NCBI GenBank assembly: GCA_905221605.1
Contig: CAJNDS010001802.1
Span: 492,922 to 552,921, forward strand
Length of the DNA stretch: 60,000 nt
Direction: 5' to 3'
DNA from: Symbiodinium natans
Taxonomy: Eukaryota > Sar > Dinophyceae > Suessiales > Symbiodiniaceae
Program-made: the position numbers and the translations under genes
Shown here: in pieces, positions 1-10,586 of the stretch
How the letters are laid out: each line of letters opens with the position of its first letter
Position numbering within the stretch: the stretch's first letter is position 1
Notes under the pieces: generated by a model
The model's database searches: none
What the model saw: the letters and a program-made list of their open reading frames with translations, nothing else
What the model was told of the DNA's origin: nothing

Positions 1-438
1 TAGGCTTTTCGGGGTTTTGGGGTTTGAGCGCCTGAGTTTTTCGGGCTTTGGGGTTTGGAGGGGCAATGCCCCAAACCCCTGAACCTCTACTACTCAGCCT
101 ATGGGCAGTACAGATAGAAGTGGCTCTGTGCTCATTCGGGCCAGTGAAAGAAAGCCTTGCTTGTATCTTCCCAGGAACCTTCAATCAGGCCCTTAAACTC
201 AAACCACAGGAACATTACTGCCCTCGGGCCCGAGAATTTCGCACAGCCCCTTATGGGGCAAAGTCAGCCCTGAACCCCAGCAATCCCCAGCAAACAAACC
301 CTACATGCGCCCGAGACCCCGAGCCCCGAAGCCCTGATGGTCTGCAACAAAAGTTCCTTGTCTCAAAGAGCCTAGCCCCAAACCCCAAACTTATTACACC
401 CTAAACGCTAAACCCTAGAACCTATAAAGCCTTATAAG

Positions 439-490
439 CCCCGAGGCGATACTACGCCTTCGTCGGCATGTTCGAGTTTCAGCTGTACAG
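439..490 (+). CDS. candidate exon, repeat-protein gene
   Basis: Short open stretch reading RRYYAFVGMFEFQLY, with an AG acceptor upstream (or a second AG seven bases later) and a GC donor after TACAG. It resembles the YTLIVWIFNPP strand of the exon at 15695. It leaves two bases of a split codon. The first exon of the array lies outside the window. Confidence 0.5.
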
Positions 491-737
491 GCCCGGTGGC
501 GGCGGTGTAAGGATGACGTCAAGGGCTGCAAGCTCACTAAGCCCGGGTTCAGATCCACAAGGAAAGCCTGGATGTCAGTGCGCAACCCCTCTGGGCTGTT
601 GTCCCCATAACGGATCTGCAGCACAGCTCACTGATGTGTTCGCAGGATGAAGAACATGGGAACCTGCCTTGGACACAGGCCGGCGAGTCATTTGCTGTTT
701 TAGGTTTGTTTGCCATTGTCAGCCAGTAGTGCCCCAG

Positions 738-909
738 AAAGTGCCCTGCAGGTATCCCAGCACAGAAAGCACCTACAACAGGGCCGTGCTTCAGGTGCGC
801 AGATCTGGGGTGTCCACCGACATTGGGCTTTCCGAAGTACACTGAAACTATCGGTGGGCAGGTCGGCGGCATCATCGATGCTCCTTTCTACTATGGCTAC
901 GAGCTCCGG
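738..909 (+). CDS. candidate exon, repeat-protein gene (Cys-rich)
   Basis: The frame is open for about 57 codons and contains CFRCADLGCPPTLGFPKYTE and GGIIDAPFYYGYELR. Third codon positions are GC-rich, and the frame on the opposite strand is its shadow. The acceptor is CCCCAG; the donor near CGG|GT is less certain. Four cysteines in a short stretch suggest an extracellular module. Confidence 0.55.
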
Positions 910-1071
910 GTACCCTTGACTGCAAGCAGACCAGGGGGCGGAGACATCTGAGAGTTGCAATTCTTCGAACTTCGGAAGCAGCAAGTCACATGGCAGAACT
1001 GCGGGCTTGGTTTTTGGGGACTTCTTAATAAATCTTCTGACAAAGCACGAGGTGGCTGATTCTGGGTCTTG

Positions 1072-1214
1072 CTAAACCCTAAACCCTAAACCCTAAACCC
1101 TAAACCCTAAACCCTAAACCCTAAACCCTAAACCCTAAACCCTGAACCCTGAACCCTGAACCCTGAACCCTGAACCCTGAACCCTAAACCCTAAACCCTC
1201 AACCCTAAACCCTA
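1072..1214 (+). repeat. internal CCCTAAA array with CCCTGAA block
   Basis: About twenty head-to-tail heptamers of telomere type. The first run is CCCTAAA, the middle six or so units are CCCTGAA, and the end returns to CCCTAAA/CCCTCAA. The homogeneous variant block shows local expansion rather than random decay. It lies in an intron upstream of the exon at 1430. Confidence 0.95.
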
Positions 1215-1429
1215 TGGTGTTCTGGGGGAAGGTGCTACATCCAACCACCTATGACACCACGCAGCACGAGAACTGGTGCCTCGGCTGCATGGAGCTCTGA
1301 TGGGACCCTTAATCTTGTTCCCCTATATAACCAACATAAATAAAAATGTAAATGAATAAGTAAATAAAAAACATAATATATATATATATAGAGCCCCTAA
1401 ATAACTCCTAAGATCCTTGTTAAGGACAG

Positions 1430-1485
1430 GAATGCCTACCTGCGTGTGAGCGTTTCAGCCTCGCCAGAGCATCACGTGCTGTCAG
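1430..1485 (+). CDS. candidate exon, repeat-protein gene
   Basis: Reads NAYLRVSVSASPEHHVLS between a GGACAG acceptor and a TCAG|GT donor. Phase is 2 in and 1 out. It is preceded by an AT-rich (TA)n stretch. Function unknown. Confidence 0.5.
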
Positions 1486-1559
1486 GTATCTTTGGATCCA
1501 GGATAGCAACGGTTACCCGCTGGAAGGCATCTTCCATTTTCCAGCTTCGAGTAGCAGAG

Positions 1560-1760
1560 GGAGTGTGCTCTTTAGGCCCCCCATGACTGTGATTACCAGT
1601 CACTGCAGCTGCGGCGGGATGAGCCATAATCACGACGGCTGGAGTGAGTGGGATGGGCCTGTGCCAGGCTCGCAATCCACCATCAACTTCAACAAGTTTC
1701 AAGCCGCAGCACAGACGTCGCTGGGGGCTTGGGTGAATCTCTCTGTTGCGGACCAGCATG
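1560..1760 (+). CDS. candidate exon, repeat-protein gene
   Basis: One of the longest exons of the array, 67 codons, containing SHCSCGGMSHNHDGWSEWDG and STINFNKFQAAAQTSLGAWV. The acceptor is GCAGAG and the donor CATG|GT. Phase is 1 in and 1 out, matching the preceding exon. The Cys/His-rich start could be a metal or disulfide knot; no family is recognised. Confidence 0.6.
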
Positions 1761-1843
1761 GTCAGCTTTGAGTCCATCATATCCCCAAGTGTAGTTAAAC
1801 TCTTTCTTTGTAATCCCAACCTCCGGGGTTGAAGTCTTGCCAG

Positions 1844-1865
1844 AGTTCCGGAGTGTGTTGGCAAA
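1844..1865 (+). CDS. candidate 22-nt microexon
   Basis: Reads FRSVLA between GCCAG and AA|GTAGG. It is called because its phases, 1 in and 2 out, join the exons at 1560 and 1919 in frame. Being this short, it rests on phase alone. Confidence 0.35.
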
Positions 1866-1918
1866 GTAGGCTCCAAGCTTGTTTCCTAAAGGCCTTTGGA
1901 CATCCATGCCCTTGCCAG

Positions 1919-1977
1919 GTTCTACCACAAGTCCTGGGGCATGTACAATGAGATTGGCCAGAACATTCCGGTGCCTG
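1919..1977 (+). CDS. candidate exon, repeat-protein gene
   Basis: Reads FYHKSWGMYNEIGQNIPVP between TTGCCAG and a GC donor (CCTG|GC). Phase is 2 in and 1 out. The composition is clearly protein-like; no family recognised. Confidence 0.6.
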
Positions 1978-2239
1978 GCTGATCTGTTGAGGGCGGGTGT
2001 GTCTTCAGTCTGAAGCGAGGGTGGAGATGGTGTAGAAGGCAAAGCAAGTTGGCAAAGCCCCGACAGGTACAGGTGCTGAGCCTTCGTCCAACCTCCATGA
2101 CACAGGTCAACACACAGGCGGCGCAGCCGCTGTGAGGATTCTCTTGCTTTCGGATAGGCTGATGCTGTGGGTGGGCAGAGGGGGATAGGGGGTGGGAAGG
2201 GCTGCCCTCGTTTGGGGGTTAGGCGCCAGCGTGACGGAG

Positions 2240-2283
2240 CCAGGTCATCTTCTACCCCATCCAATTCTCTGTGTCAGCCTCAG
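2240..2283 (+). CDS. candidate exon, repeat-protein gene
   Basis: Reads QVIFYPIQFSVSAS, an alternating hydrophobic strand of the same type as FRLRLNQLVFQFSLNI at 10732. The acceptor is GGAG or, four bases on, CCAG. The donor is close to GC. Confidence 0.5.
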
Positions 2284-2436
2284 GGCTATGGCTATAGATG
2301 GCCGTAGAGCAGAGGCATGCTTGGAGTCAGTGACAGCGCCATGCGCCCTCGGGCCCCAAGCCTACTTTCAGCCCAAGCTAAAGCCTAAACGACGCGGTCG
2401 CAACGCGAGCTCTGGATTTCTGGCTCCTCTTCCGAG

Positions 2437-2512
2437 CATGTGTGAATGTGCAGATCGACCTCGACACTTCCCTTCGGATCTCAGCGCCCGTTGGTCCGCT
2501 CCTAAGTCCTAG
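2437..2512 (+). CDS. candidate exon with LRISAPVG motif
   Basis: Reads VNVQIDLDTSLRISAPVGPL. LRISAPVG is one form of the recurring A-P-x-G segment (compare NIEAPPGF at 39128). The acceptor is CCGAG; the donor is either G|GT within the motif or CCTAG|GC. Confidence 0.55.
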
Positions 2513-2830
2513 GCCCTTCGTCGTAAGCTTAGCTGCAGCTAAGGTGTTTTTTTTTGTGTGGCTTGAAGATAAGTTCTAGGCCTCAAGAAATCTTGGCGCG
2601 GCCGTTTAAACATGCTCCTGTCGAAGCCTGCAGAGGATGTAGCAGAGGATGCCAAATCAAGCTTTGGTCATTTCAATATGATCAGGAACAATATGTTTAC
2701 CAAGGCGAGCAATGACCCCAGAGGCCTTTTATGGCTAGTTGCTGGGGTGGCTGGTTGCTAGGCCCTTAGGTTCTAAACCCCAAATCCCCCTTGAAGCAGG
2801 GGGACAGCGATGCTGATTTGAGAAGCTGAG

Positions 2831-2904
2831 GTTTCAAGTGGGACCCGGATCCAAACAACTTCTTCAGACGATCCAACGGCACCATTGCTGCCACTCGACA
2901 TTAT
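2831..2904 (+). CDS. candidate exon with N-x-F core
   Basis: Reads FKWDPDPNNFFRRSNGTIAA. PNNFF is a version of the N-x-W/F core. The acceptor is CTGAG and the donor TAT|GT. A second plus frame is also open here (DIMWLRVLSDPFGW), so the frame is not fully settled. Confidence 0.45.
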
Positions 2905-4087
2905 GTGGCTGCGTGTGCTGAGTGACCCATTCGGATGGACAATTTTACGATGACACTGATGTAGAAAAGAGGGGTCCATGCCGCGGCAGTGGGTTCCTGT
3001 CATGTTGCGCTGAACGAAACACGAGCAACAGTTGCATGGAGAAACGCTCGTCGCCATCCCTGCTTCGATGGACATGCCACGTAGTACTGTATTCGATGGG
3101 CATTTCTGAAAACTGGGTCCCTGTGTATACCAAGTTTTCCGATCCGTACTAACTCCTTGCCCTTGATGTTAAATCACGGCTCGATCCTCCCAAACACAGC
3201 AAAGCAAAACACAACAAAAGACCCGGGGACATGATTTTGATCTTCACGGTTCGGCTTTGAGAGATGCAGCCCAGTCGCTAAAAAGCCGAGTGGGCTAAAT
3301 CACCTTCAAGTCCAACCCACGACAAACTCCATTCCCGACTTCTAATCTTTGATTGGCTTTGGCGACTCGGAACCTTGGGCCGTACTCGAGGGAAGTGGTT
3401 GAAGGACCACCCACAAAACAAGGACCAAACATTTTGAAAGGTTTTTGTTTGTTGAGTTCGGGTCCTAAGCCCTATGGGTCGGGCCCCAAAGCCCCGAACT
3501 TCCAAACCCTCCCTTGGCAATAGGCAAACCACTTCTTTTGCCCAGGACTGGCCCGGTCTTCCGACGGTCGAGAACAACAACCAGTTGGCAGGGCACCCGT
3601 GCAGGGGGGGGTAGGGGCCCGAAGCCCTTGTAGAGTTTTCGGGTTTTGGGCTTACTTTGGGCTACGGCTTTCCGGGTTGGCTTTTGCTTGTACTCACCAG
3701 TGCACTGAAAGTCAAGACCGTTCCGGGAAAGGGCCATACCTACTCCCTGCACCCGAGTTGGGATAGCTAAGCCCCACATCCCTGAATTGAGATACCTAAG
3801 CCCCAAATACCCTCATTGGGATCATTTCCTAAACCCCATAAACTCCAATTAAGATACCTAAACCACTTCAGCCCCAATCGGGATACTTCAACTCTATACA
3901 CCCCCAATCCCCTACTTGCGTTGCCTGAGGTTTGGACTTCGCTCAGTTTGAAGGGCAACACAGTTTACGGCTTCCAAGCCACTGTGGAAGTGCCTTGATC
4001 TTAGCCTGCCAAAAGACGTGCTCCTTCAGCATGTTGATGCCTTTGCAGGACGTTTAGTCGAACGAAGCATGCATGTGGGTATTGCAG

Positions 4088-4147
4088 GCCGAACTTCAAC
4101 CCCGTTATGTCGGCCAACTCCTTCTTCATTGAGCGCGACGCTGAGAT
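4088..4147 (+). CDS. candidate exon with SANSFFIE core
   Basis: Reads PNFNPVMSANSFFIERDAE after a TTGCAG acceptor. NSFFIE matches the N-x-W/F core seen in many other exons. The donor is probably AT|GTGC. Phase is 2 in and 2 out. Confidence 0.55.
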
Positions 4148-4365
4148 GTGCACAAGCCAGCAGCCTTCGTTTCCATGGATTTTGTTCTAGTTTATATAGC
4201 AACCCCCAGATCTCCGTGCTTACCCAGGTTTGGATTCCGGAACTCCAACATTCAGAAGAGGTGGGCTGGCAACAGAAGCAGTTCAACGCAACGAAAGCGC
4301 CAAAAACTTGACATGTTTTTGGGGGAGGGAGGGGCCAGTCTGCCTGAAGCCTTACGAAGACATTA

Positions 4366-4720
4366 GGGAAGATGCCTTCCGAGGATGTGAGGACGCAGCA
4401 GGTGGCGAGGATGCATTCCGCAGCCGCGCTAATCAGCGGCGAGGATGCGTTCCCAAGATGCAATGCTTCTTTAAGTGACACAGATGCATTCCGAAGAATG
4501 CGCACGGCACCAGCGCAAGGGCTGGGCCAGGTTCTCCGACCTCGCAACGTGGCGCGACCAAGTCCTCAGGCGTCGCATTTCTCTTGCGCCGCCAGGTGCA
4601 AGGCGGCATCAGCTGGAAATGTGACTTTGGCCCGTGGCGCAGCACCAAAAGCAATGTGGCATCACGTTGCGGCGTGACCTGATGTAATGCGGCGTCTGGC
4701 TTTAAGCAAAGTGGCCCCTT
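4366..4720 (+). repeat. low-copy local repeats
   Basis: Imperfect copies of GAGGATGCNTTCC lie at about 4370-4490, followed by repeated GTGGCGC/GCGGCGT words to about 4720. The plus frame gives EDAFRG...GEDAFRS and could be a degenerate coding repeat. No exon could be assigned. Confidence 0.5.
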
Positions 4721-4759
4721 CGCTTGCCCCAGCGCGGTGTAGACACTCCAACAAACATC

Positions 4760-4848
4760 GGGGGTTTACGATATGAGGGGTACCTTATGATAAGGGGGTC
4801 CTACTATTTGGGGGTTTAAGTGAGGCCCTCCTTATTTCGTAAACCCCC
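4760..4848 (+). repeat. fold-back element, GGGTTTnCG family
   Basis: About 90 bp, starting GGGTTTACG and ending CGTAAACCC. It has an internal GGGGTACCTTAT and TACTATTTGGGG. The termini are inverted, and related copies occur at 12983, 28579, 34333, 55588 and 58046. It looks like a MITE or introner-like element. Confidence 0.75.
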
Positions 4849-5148
4849 AAATCGAAACCAAATGATGTTGGGCTTTTCGGCGCCGGCCTGCTAGGCTTGG
4901 CTTTCTGACCTGGTCGGCTGACGAGCCTGTTGTTTCCTTATCCTCTTGGGCTTGGCGATTCTGATTCTTGTGATTGGCAGAAGGACTGCCGCTGTTGCTG
5001 AGTTGTTGTTCTTTGTCCTGGCAAACCTCGCAGAGTGGCATCATTCCTTTGGTCAGCCATTCTAGTTTCAGGTAAAATTCTCTTGAGTTTCCTTTGTCAT
5101 TCTGACTAGTCTTCTTGTTGCCATCTTGCTGGTTATAGTGTCCTCCTC

Positions 5149-5396
<248 letters not shown>

Positions 5397-5673
5397 GACT
5401 ATTGACCCATCTCATGAGTATCAAATTTTAGCGGTATTTTGAGGAGTCCTCTTTTCGGTCAGCCTGGTTTCTGGAACCGGAACCCATGTGGCTGCTCTAA
5501 CTTGGATGTGCGACTTCTGCAACCCCGAAAAATCATCTCGACTTGTTGTGGATACCGAGCTGAAGGAAAACCCAAGTCTTCAGCCCAAGTGGCTTGAACC
5601 CCGAACCCTCAAAACCTAAACAACCTTATAGACCCCAAGCCCCAAGCAGCAAACCCCCCCAGAAGCCCGGCAG

Positions 5674-5759
5674 GCTCTTCGCGAATGTTGTGGATGCCCC
5701 CTCCATCGCGGCGCTGACCAACGCGGAGGCAGGGAGCTTTGGGTTCGGAGCTGAGTTTA
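5674..5759 (+). CDS. candidate exon, repeat-protein gene
   Basis: Reads LFANVVDAPSIAALTNAEAG and then FGFGAEF after a GGCAG acceptor, with GC-rich third positions. The donor is one of two GT sites between 5753 and 5761. VDAPS is a possible form of the A-P motif. Confidence 0.55.
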
Positions 5760-5762
5760 AGT

Positions 5763-5874
5763 GGGTTTTTCACAAAATGGGGGCGGGGGTATACCCCAAA
5801 TAGAATGAAATCCCCTTAAAAAGGGACCCCTCCAAAAGGTATCCCGATTTCTGGAAGCCCCCCAACGGCTTATG
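5763..5874 (+). repeat. fold-back element, related to the GGGTTTnCG family
   Basis: Begins GGGTTTTTCAC and contains GGGACCCCTCCAAAAGGTAT before ending in AAGCCCCCC. It is diverged from the other copies but keeps the GGGACCCC/AAGGTAnCCC inner blocks. It directly follows the exon at 5674. Confidence 0.5.
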
Positions 5875-5888
5875 GGGTCTCCCACCGA

Positions 5889-5920
5889 AGGGTTTAGGGT
5901 TTAGGGTTTAGGGTTTAGGG
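5889..5920 (+). repeat. short TTTAGGG tract
   Basis: Four head-to-tail TTTAGGG units within an intron. Confidence 0.9.
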
Positions 5921-6074
5921 ATTTGAGGCTTTGAGGCGTCGAGGGTTTAAAGGGTTTTCGGTCTTCGGGGTTTGCGGCCTGGCATGTTTGGGGTTCTCGG
6001 GTTTGCGACTTCGCAGGTTTAGGCTTCAGGGCTTATGTAGGCTTCAAGGGCTAGCTGTTTTGTTCTTTCACCAG

Positions 6075-6160
6075 TTCGGGGTTTTGTGCGTGCGCTGGTT
6101 CCGGGGCATCTTGCCCCCTGATGCAATCACATTGGCACTGCCATCCGCAACCCCGAAGCC
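6075..6160 (+). CDS. candidate exon, repeat-protein gene
   Basis: Reads FGVLCVRWFRGILPPDAITL and then ALPSATPK after a CACCAG acceptor. The ILPPDAITLALP stretch looks like a beta strand. The 3' boundary is not clear. It is followed by a (TATG)n tract at 6178-6225. Confidence 0.5.
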
Positions 6161-6321
6161 CCAAAGAACCATCAAAAACATATATATATATATGTATATG
6201 TATATGTACATGTATATGTATATATGAAATCAAGTATTATGTATATATGTATCTGTACGTATACACATATGTACATACTATGCGAATCAACTATACCCTC
6301 TGGTATCTTTTGTGGTGGGAG

Positions 6322-6369
6322 GTCTACTCCAGCACGAACCTGGTGAACTACGGGGACTGGCCCCTGATG
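6322..6369 (+). CDS. candidate exon, repeat-protein gene
   Basis: Reads VYSSTNLVNYGDWPLM between GGGAG and a GC donor, phase 0 to 0. The same frame stays open to 6510, so the exon could be longer. Confidence 0.45.
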
Positions 6370-7497
6370 GCTTGCCTGCCACAAGCTTTCGGGGCCAAAG
6401 AGCTTATGGACTTTGGTGGTTTTTTCGAGTGCATCATGGGTTTGTGTTTCGCAGCAAGGGCCCGAAGTCCCAGCGACCAGAACCTTGTAAAGCCGAGAGT
6501 CTCCTGGTGATGTGCTGTCCTCAAGCCTAAACCCTAAACCCCTTTGCCTCCCTTCAACCTCAAAGAACACACACACACACACACACACCCTGAACGTTCA
6601 GTTGGGGGCCTGGGCTCTGCGGCAGTCCAAGTTTCGGATATTTGGGGCACCCCTCAAGACTACGAGTCCCCCACGAGTCAGTCACGACAAGCGAGTTGTT
6701 GTGGGGAAAACCCATGGGGCTTTCGAAGTTGCTGTTGAATGTAAGGCTTCTAGGTTGATTTAGCGAAATTGGGTTCCTGTTTGTGCCCGGATAGCTCGGC
6801 CGAGGACGTGTGCAATTGCAGGCAGGAAAATGACCGTGAGACTTCCATGTAGGGTCGGAAGCAGCAGTCCAAGAGCTTCTGCAGGACAACAGGATCGAGT
6901 TTGCGGTCCAGACAGCCCTGCACTTACTGCTACAAGAGGGTAGGTTAAGTATCCTCTTGCGTAACGTCGTATCTCGGGCGAGTGCACACTGTCGAGAACA
7001 TGCGCGTGCGGCACGTGCACATTGGGGGAAAGGCTTCAACATATGTCTCTGTGATGCGACTCTACGCGGGGTGATGTGACTTCGCTCGCAGCCGCTTGTC
7101 ACTGGGGAGATGTGACTTCGCGCGAAAAGATGTGAGTTAACCCTTCCCTTGTAGACTCTGCTAGACATCTGAGACGTGACGGCTCCTGTGTTCGCACTGC
7201 GCCGCCGGAGGCTGTAGCTTGCTAGCCGGTCTGCAAGGCTCAAAACAACTGTATGTAAGTATGCTTACTTGCCATGCTTTCTTGCACAGGGTTGCTTACA
7301 GTGCTGCAGGCGTACCCGTGTGCCATAGGAGACAGAGATACCTTTCTCAGCAAAGTAGTGTCCTTCCTGTTCAGGGAGCGTCTTGCTCATTCTGGCCTCT
7401 TCCAGCTTGTGATATGAGGCCCCACATTCAAAACAACTGTATTACAGTTGTATGCAGTATGCTCAAGCAACTTACAGCCTCACATGTTTGCGTGAAG

Positions 7498-7595
7498 GGC
7501 CGTGCCATCCGCGCTCGGTCCAAACCTCCTGTGCGAACTGTTCCCTTCCGCCGAGGTCACGACGCTGACGCCCAACACGGGTATTGTTGTGAAGG
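7498..7595 (+). CDS. candidate exon, repeat-protein gene
   Basis: Reads AVPSALGPNLLCELFPSAEV and continues TTLTPNTGIVVKG. The acceptor is GTGAAG and the donor AAGG|GT. Phase is 2 in and 1 out. The strand-rich, Gly-ended pattern fits the rest of the array. Confidence 0.55.
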
Positions 7596-8291
7596 GTGGC
7601 TGCCTTGGACACATTCAACATGATTGTGCCGCATTGCACGTGTTCTGAGGCTGGCGCCACGACTTTCGAGTTTTCGTCTAAGTAGGTTGCCTTCGTATTT
7701 CTTATAGCCCTAAGTCACCAACTTTGACTTCCTGACTTCACGCATTCAGTTCCGGACTTTTACAGGTACCTTAGGCATTCTTAGGGGACTTTTAAAGGTA
7801 CCTTAGGCATTTTTAGGAGTGTCTATAGGAGTGTCTGGGAACTTCCTGGGCCGGTATGTTTGGGTCGAGCCGCAGGCAGCGATGCCACCACGGGCTTCTC
7901 GTTTACTTGCCCCGACACCGTCGTGGCTCTTCCAGGCGGAGTCTTGGAATCTCTAAGCCCGAAGCCCTAAATGCCAGAAACCCTAAATTCGAACCCTACA
8001 CCTGCCCTAAAAGCCGCGCAGTGCAACATGCTGCATGCCTAAAGAAGCTACAGGAGTCAAACGATGAATTACAAACCAAAATACACAAAACTTAAGCCCA
8101 AGATTCAAAACTTTAAAGCCCTGAGCAACACTACGCGCAGAGACGCGCCAACACCAATGCACTGGGAGTATCCTGTGCTGCGACGAAGAGCAGCATCTCC
8201 CTGAGCAAAGACAGAACGAGCATAAACCCTAAACCCTAAGCCCTAAGCCCTAAGCCCTGAACCTCCCTTCTCCTCCAATCTTCGCCTGCAG

Positions 8292-8354
8292 AATCGACGC
8301 CCTTCCCGCCGGACCTGATCTGCGTGTATCAGCTGGCGCCCGGGTGCCCAGCTG
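8292..8354 (+). CDS. candidate exon, repeat-protein gene
   Basis: Reads STPFPPDLICVYQLAPGCPA with strongly GC-rich third positions. It follows a CCTGCAG acceptor preceded by CCCTAAA/CCCTAAG heptamers at 8224-8262. Phase is 1 in and 1 out. Confidence 0.6.
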
Positions 8355-8384
8355 GTCACTATAAGATTTTGTGTAACTCTCGGG

Positions 8385-8522
8385 GTAGTTACACGGGCCC
8401 TTAATATGGTTCCTTACCTCCCTTAAAGGGTTCCCAAGTGTGGGCCCTTAATTGAAATCGTATGTAAGGGGTATATTTGGGGTCTCCTTTTTTCGGCCCA
8501 TACTAAGGGACCATGTAACTGC
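8385..8522 (+). repeat. fold-back element
   Basis: The arms GTAGTTACACGGGCCCTTAA and its near reverse complement at 8502-8522 enclose about 95 bp. Roughly 17 of 21 positions pair. It directly follows the exon at 8292. Confidence 0.65.
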
Positions 8523-8883
8523 CCTTAGAGTAACTCAGTTCAAGAACCCATAGCCAGCCGTCCCTCGATATATCCCAGAAGCAGAGGCAAGCTTTCGGCA
8601 ACTTGACTCAGAACAGGGCTGTTCGTTGATATAGTTTGTACGGACGAGCCTATGCAGTACAAGCGTATACATGGATGTGATTGCGTGATGTCACCGTCAG
8701 ATTTGGCCTGACGACGACTCGCCTGCCTGCCCTTGAGCATGTGCCCCCAATCTCTTGTTTCCATGAGGCCGGATGGGGCTCCGCAGATCACGCTGAAGGC
8801 AGACATCCCTCAGCTGACAGTAGCGACAGGAGTAGCCTTGCGACTTCGATTGGCTAAGGCAATCTATCCATGTGCTAGCGCAG

Positions 8884-8946
8884 CACGGTCAACTTTGCAA
8901 GCCGCCTGCAGGTGAATGACATCAGCATGCCGCCTGGATACTACCG
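8884..8946 (+). CDS. candidate exon, repeat-protein gene
   Basis: Reads TVNFASRLQVNDISMPPGYY between CGCAG and a GC donor. Phase is 2 in and 2 out. VNDI plus PPGY recalls VNDIDILLNFPDP at 16954. Confidence 0.5.
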
Positions 8947-9257
8947 GCATCATTCTTAGCGTACACTGTGTGCGATCAGAGGCTGCCGGACGCAAGCATA
9001 CCCCAAACACATGCTTGATGACTGAATGCGGATCATGCATGGCTGCGAGCTGGGCAAGACAGCTCAGGTGGGAAATGGTCGCGCAGAACCCGCCCACGCG
9101 AAAGCAGGATTGCATGCATAGCCTTGCCCCTCTGCGTAGTGGTGAGATCTGATCTGGTCACGGCGCCGTGTCGTGTAGGCAGAGTCTCGGATTAACGGTC
9201 TCCATATCGCTGCCTCAAGTTTTACCCCTAGTTCCCACAACACAGAGCTGACATCAG

Positions 9258-9293
9258 GACCCCGGCATCTGGACCTTCGGCACCTACCTTGCG
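9258..9293 (+). CDS. candidate 36-nt exon with W core
   Basis: Reads DPGIWTFGTYLA between CATCAG and GCG|GT, phase 0 to 0. GIWTFGTY is a plausible N-x-W core. Confidence 0.5.
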
Positions 9294-9691
9294 GTCTCCT
9301 GACTGGCCTTACAAACCCTTACAACGGTACCATCCTTCTCGTGAATACTCGACTGGCGAATGCTGGTGCAGACCCAACGCCAACGTCATTTCAGTCAGGT
9401 ATCCTAGAGTTAGAAAGGCACGTAGTCTAGTAGGAAACTCAACAGGGACTGCAATTTAGGTCCAGCATGGGTGTTGCTTGCACTTAGTACGGGGTTTTCA
9501 AAGACGGGAACTGAACAAGCGTATGGCCCGTATGGCCATGCCAGGTCTCCAACTACCCTTCCACGGATACGTTGGACAAGGACTGCATCAGCGCTGCATG
9601 AGTCAAACGGCAGGCAAATCTTGGCAGAGAGGCCTCCCGATCAGAGCCAACGCGGCCCAACACAGGTTCACAGTTGTGCACCTGACTCCAG

Positions 9692-9745
9692 GAGCTTGCG
9701 GCAGAGGGGTTCCGCATTGACAACATGATGCGCGAGGCTGGAATG
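9692..9745 (+). CDS. candidate exon, repeat-protein gene
   Basis: Reads ELAAEGFRIDNMMREAGM between CTCCAG and ATG|GT, phase 0 to 0. A different plus frame just upstream (RFTVVHLTPGACG) is also open, so an alternative structure is possible. Confidence 0.45.
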
Positions 9746-9965
9746 GTCCCAGTAATTTTAGGAGCAGCTCCAAAAGCGGATCCAGTTCAAGTCAGATGTT
9801 TGCCGGCCTTGAATTTGCCGAACTCAGGGTGTTCAGGGTTCACCCCAAAAACGCCTACAACCCCCCTTTATCCCCGTGGTGCGATGTCGCTGTCCAGGCA
9901 AGGCTGACGGCCCTGGACCAGGCCTGGCCAGCAGTAACCTTCTTTCAGTTCTCACATTAGCCGAA

Positions 9966-10052
9966 GGCTCTAATGTAGTTCCTTTTTGTAATAGTTATAG
10001 AGTTATAGGGGATTCTAGGATATTACCCCAAAAAGGTACTACATAGGAGCCT
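9966..10052 (+). repeat. fold-back element
   Basis: The arms GGCTCTAATGTAGTTCCTTT and AAAAAGGTACTACATAGGAG pair at about 19 of 22 positions across an 87-bp element. The inner sequence is AT-rich. Confidence 0.75.
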
Positions 10053-10334
10053 TTAGGTACTGTCCTTTCTGTAAGAAGACCAGTGCTGCCCTTTCACCCG
10101 TTTTGGGTTCTGGTATTAGGGTTTAGGGTTTAGGGGCTACCGCTATGCTCTACCAAACTAGACTATTCCCGAAACCCAGCGGCCCTCACAAGACTTTACA
10201 GGCTCGGTGGCTGGTTTAAAAGTGCCCAACAGATCCGATTCTTGAAGTTTGGGCTCTTTGGGGCTTTAGGCTTTGAGATGTGGGTCTATTGGTTTGAGAA
10301 GGGAGGCGGTGATGGTGTGAGACGTGCTGTGCAG

Positions 10335-10375
10335 ACGCAGCGAGCGGCCACGATGCGCAACGACCGTCCCGGCAA
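10335..10375 (+). CDS. candidate exon, repeat-protein gene
   Basis: Reads TQRAATMRNDRPG between GTGCAG and AA|GTGAG, a strong donor. Phase is 0 in and 2 out. Confidence 0.45.
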
Positions 10376-10414
10376 GTGAGCGCCTGAGTGCTTGCAGGGC
10401 TTGGGGTTAGGGGT

Positions 10415-10504
10415 TACCAGGATGGGCTATTATACCCTGTAACCCCTTGAAAATACCCTTTCTAGGGTTGATTATGAGGTTTATAAGAACAGCCCATCCT
10501 GGTA
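10415..10504 (+). repeat. fold-back element with perfect 14-bp terminal inverted repeat
   Basis: TACCAGGATGGGCT at the left end is matched perfectly by AGCCCATCCTGGTA at the right end, 90 bp in all. The intron repeats around it do not share this arm sequence. Confidence 0.85.
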
Positions 10505-10541
10505 TTTGGGGTTTTGGGATGTCGAGTGAGCGGCGGGCCAG

Positions 10542-10586
10542 CGAAGTCATCAACTGTGGGTTGACTGGGAGCCAGGATGAGTCCAG
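10542..10586 (+). CDS. candidate exon, repeat-protein gene
   Basis: Reads EVINCGLTGSQDES between GGGCCAG and AG|GT. The intron then starts at once with TTTAGGG units. Phase 2 to 2 joins it in frame to both neighbours. Confidence 0.65.

Noticed and set aside
415-624. Minus-strand reading IRYGDNSPEGLRTDIQAFLV
   Set aside because: Plausible in isolation with a CTGCAG acceptor, yet the plus frame opposite (IHKESLDVSAQPLWAVVP) is equally open and the plus strand carries the flanking exons; left out as unresolved.
3465-3806. Minus ORFs at 3.3-3.96 kb
   Set aside because: Low-complexity composition from degenerate CCCCAAA/CCTAAGC repeats; no motif.
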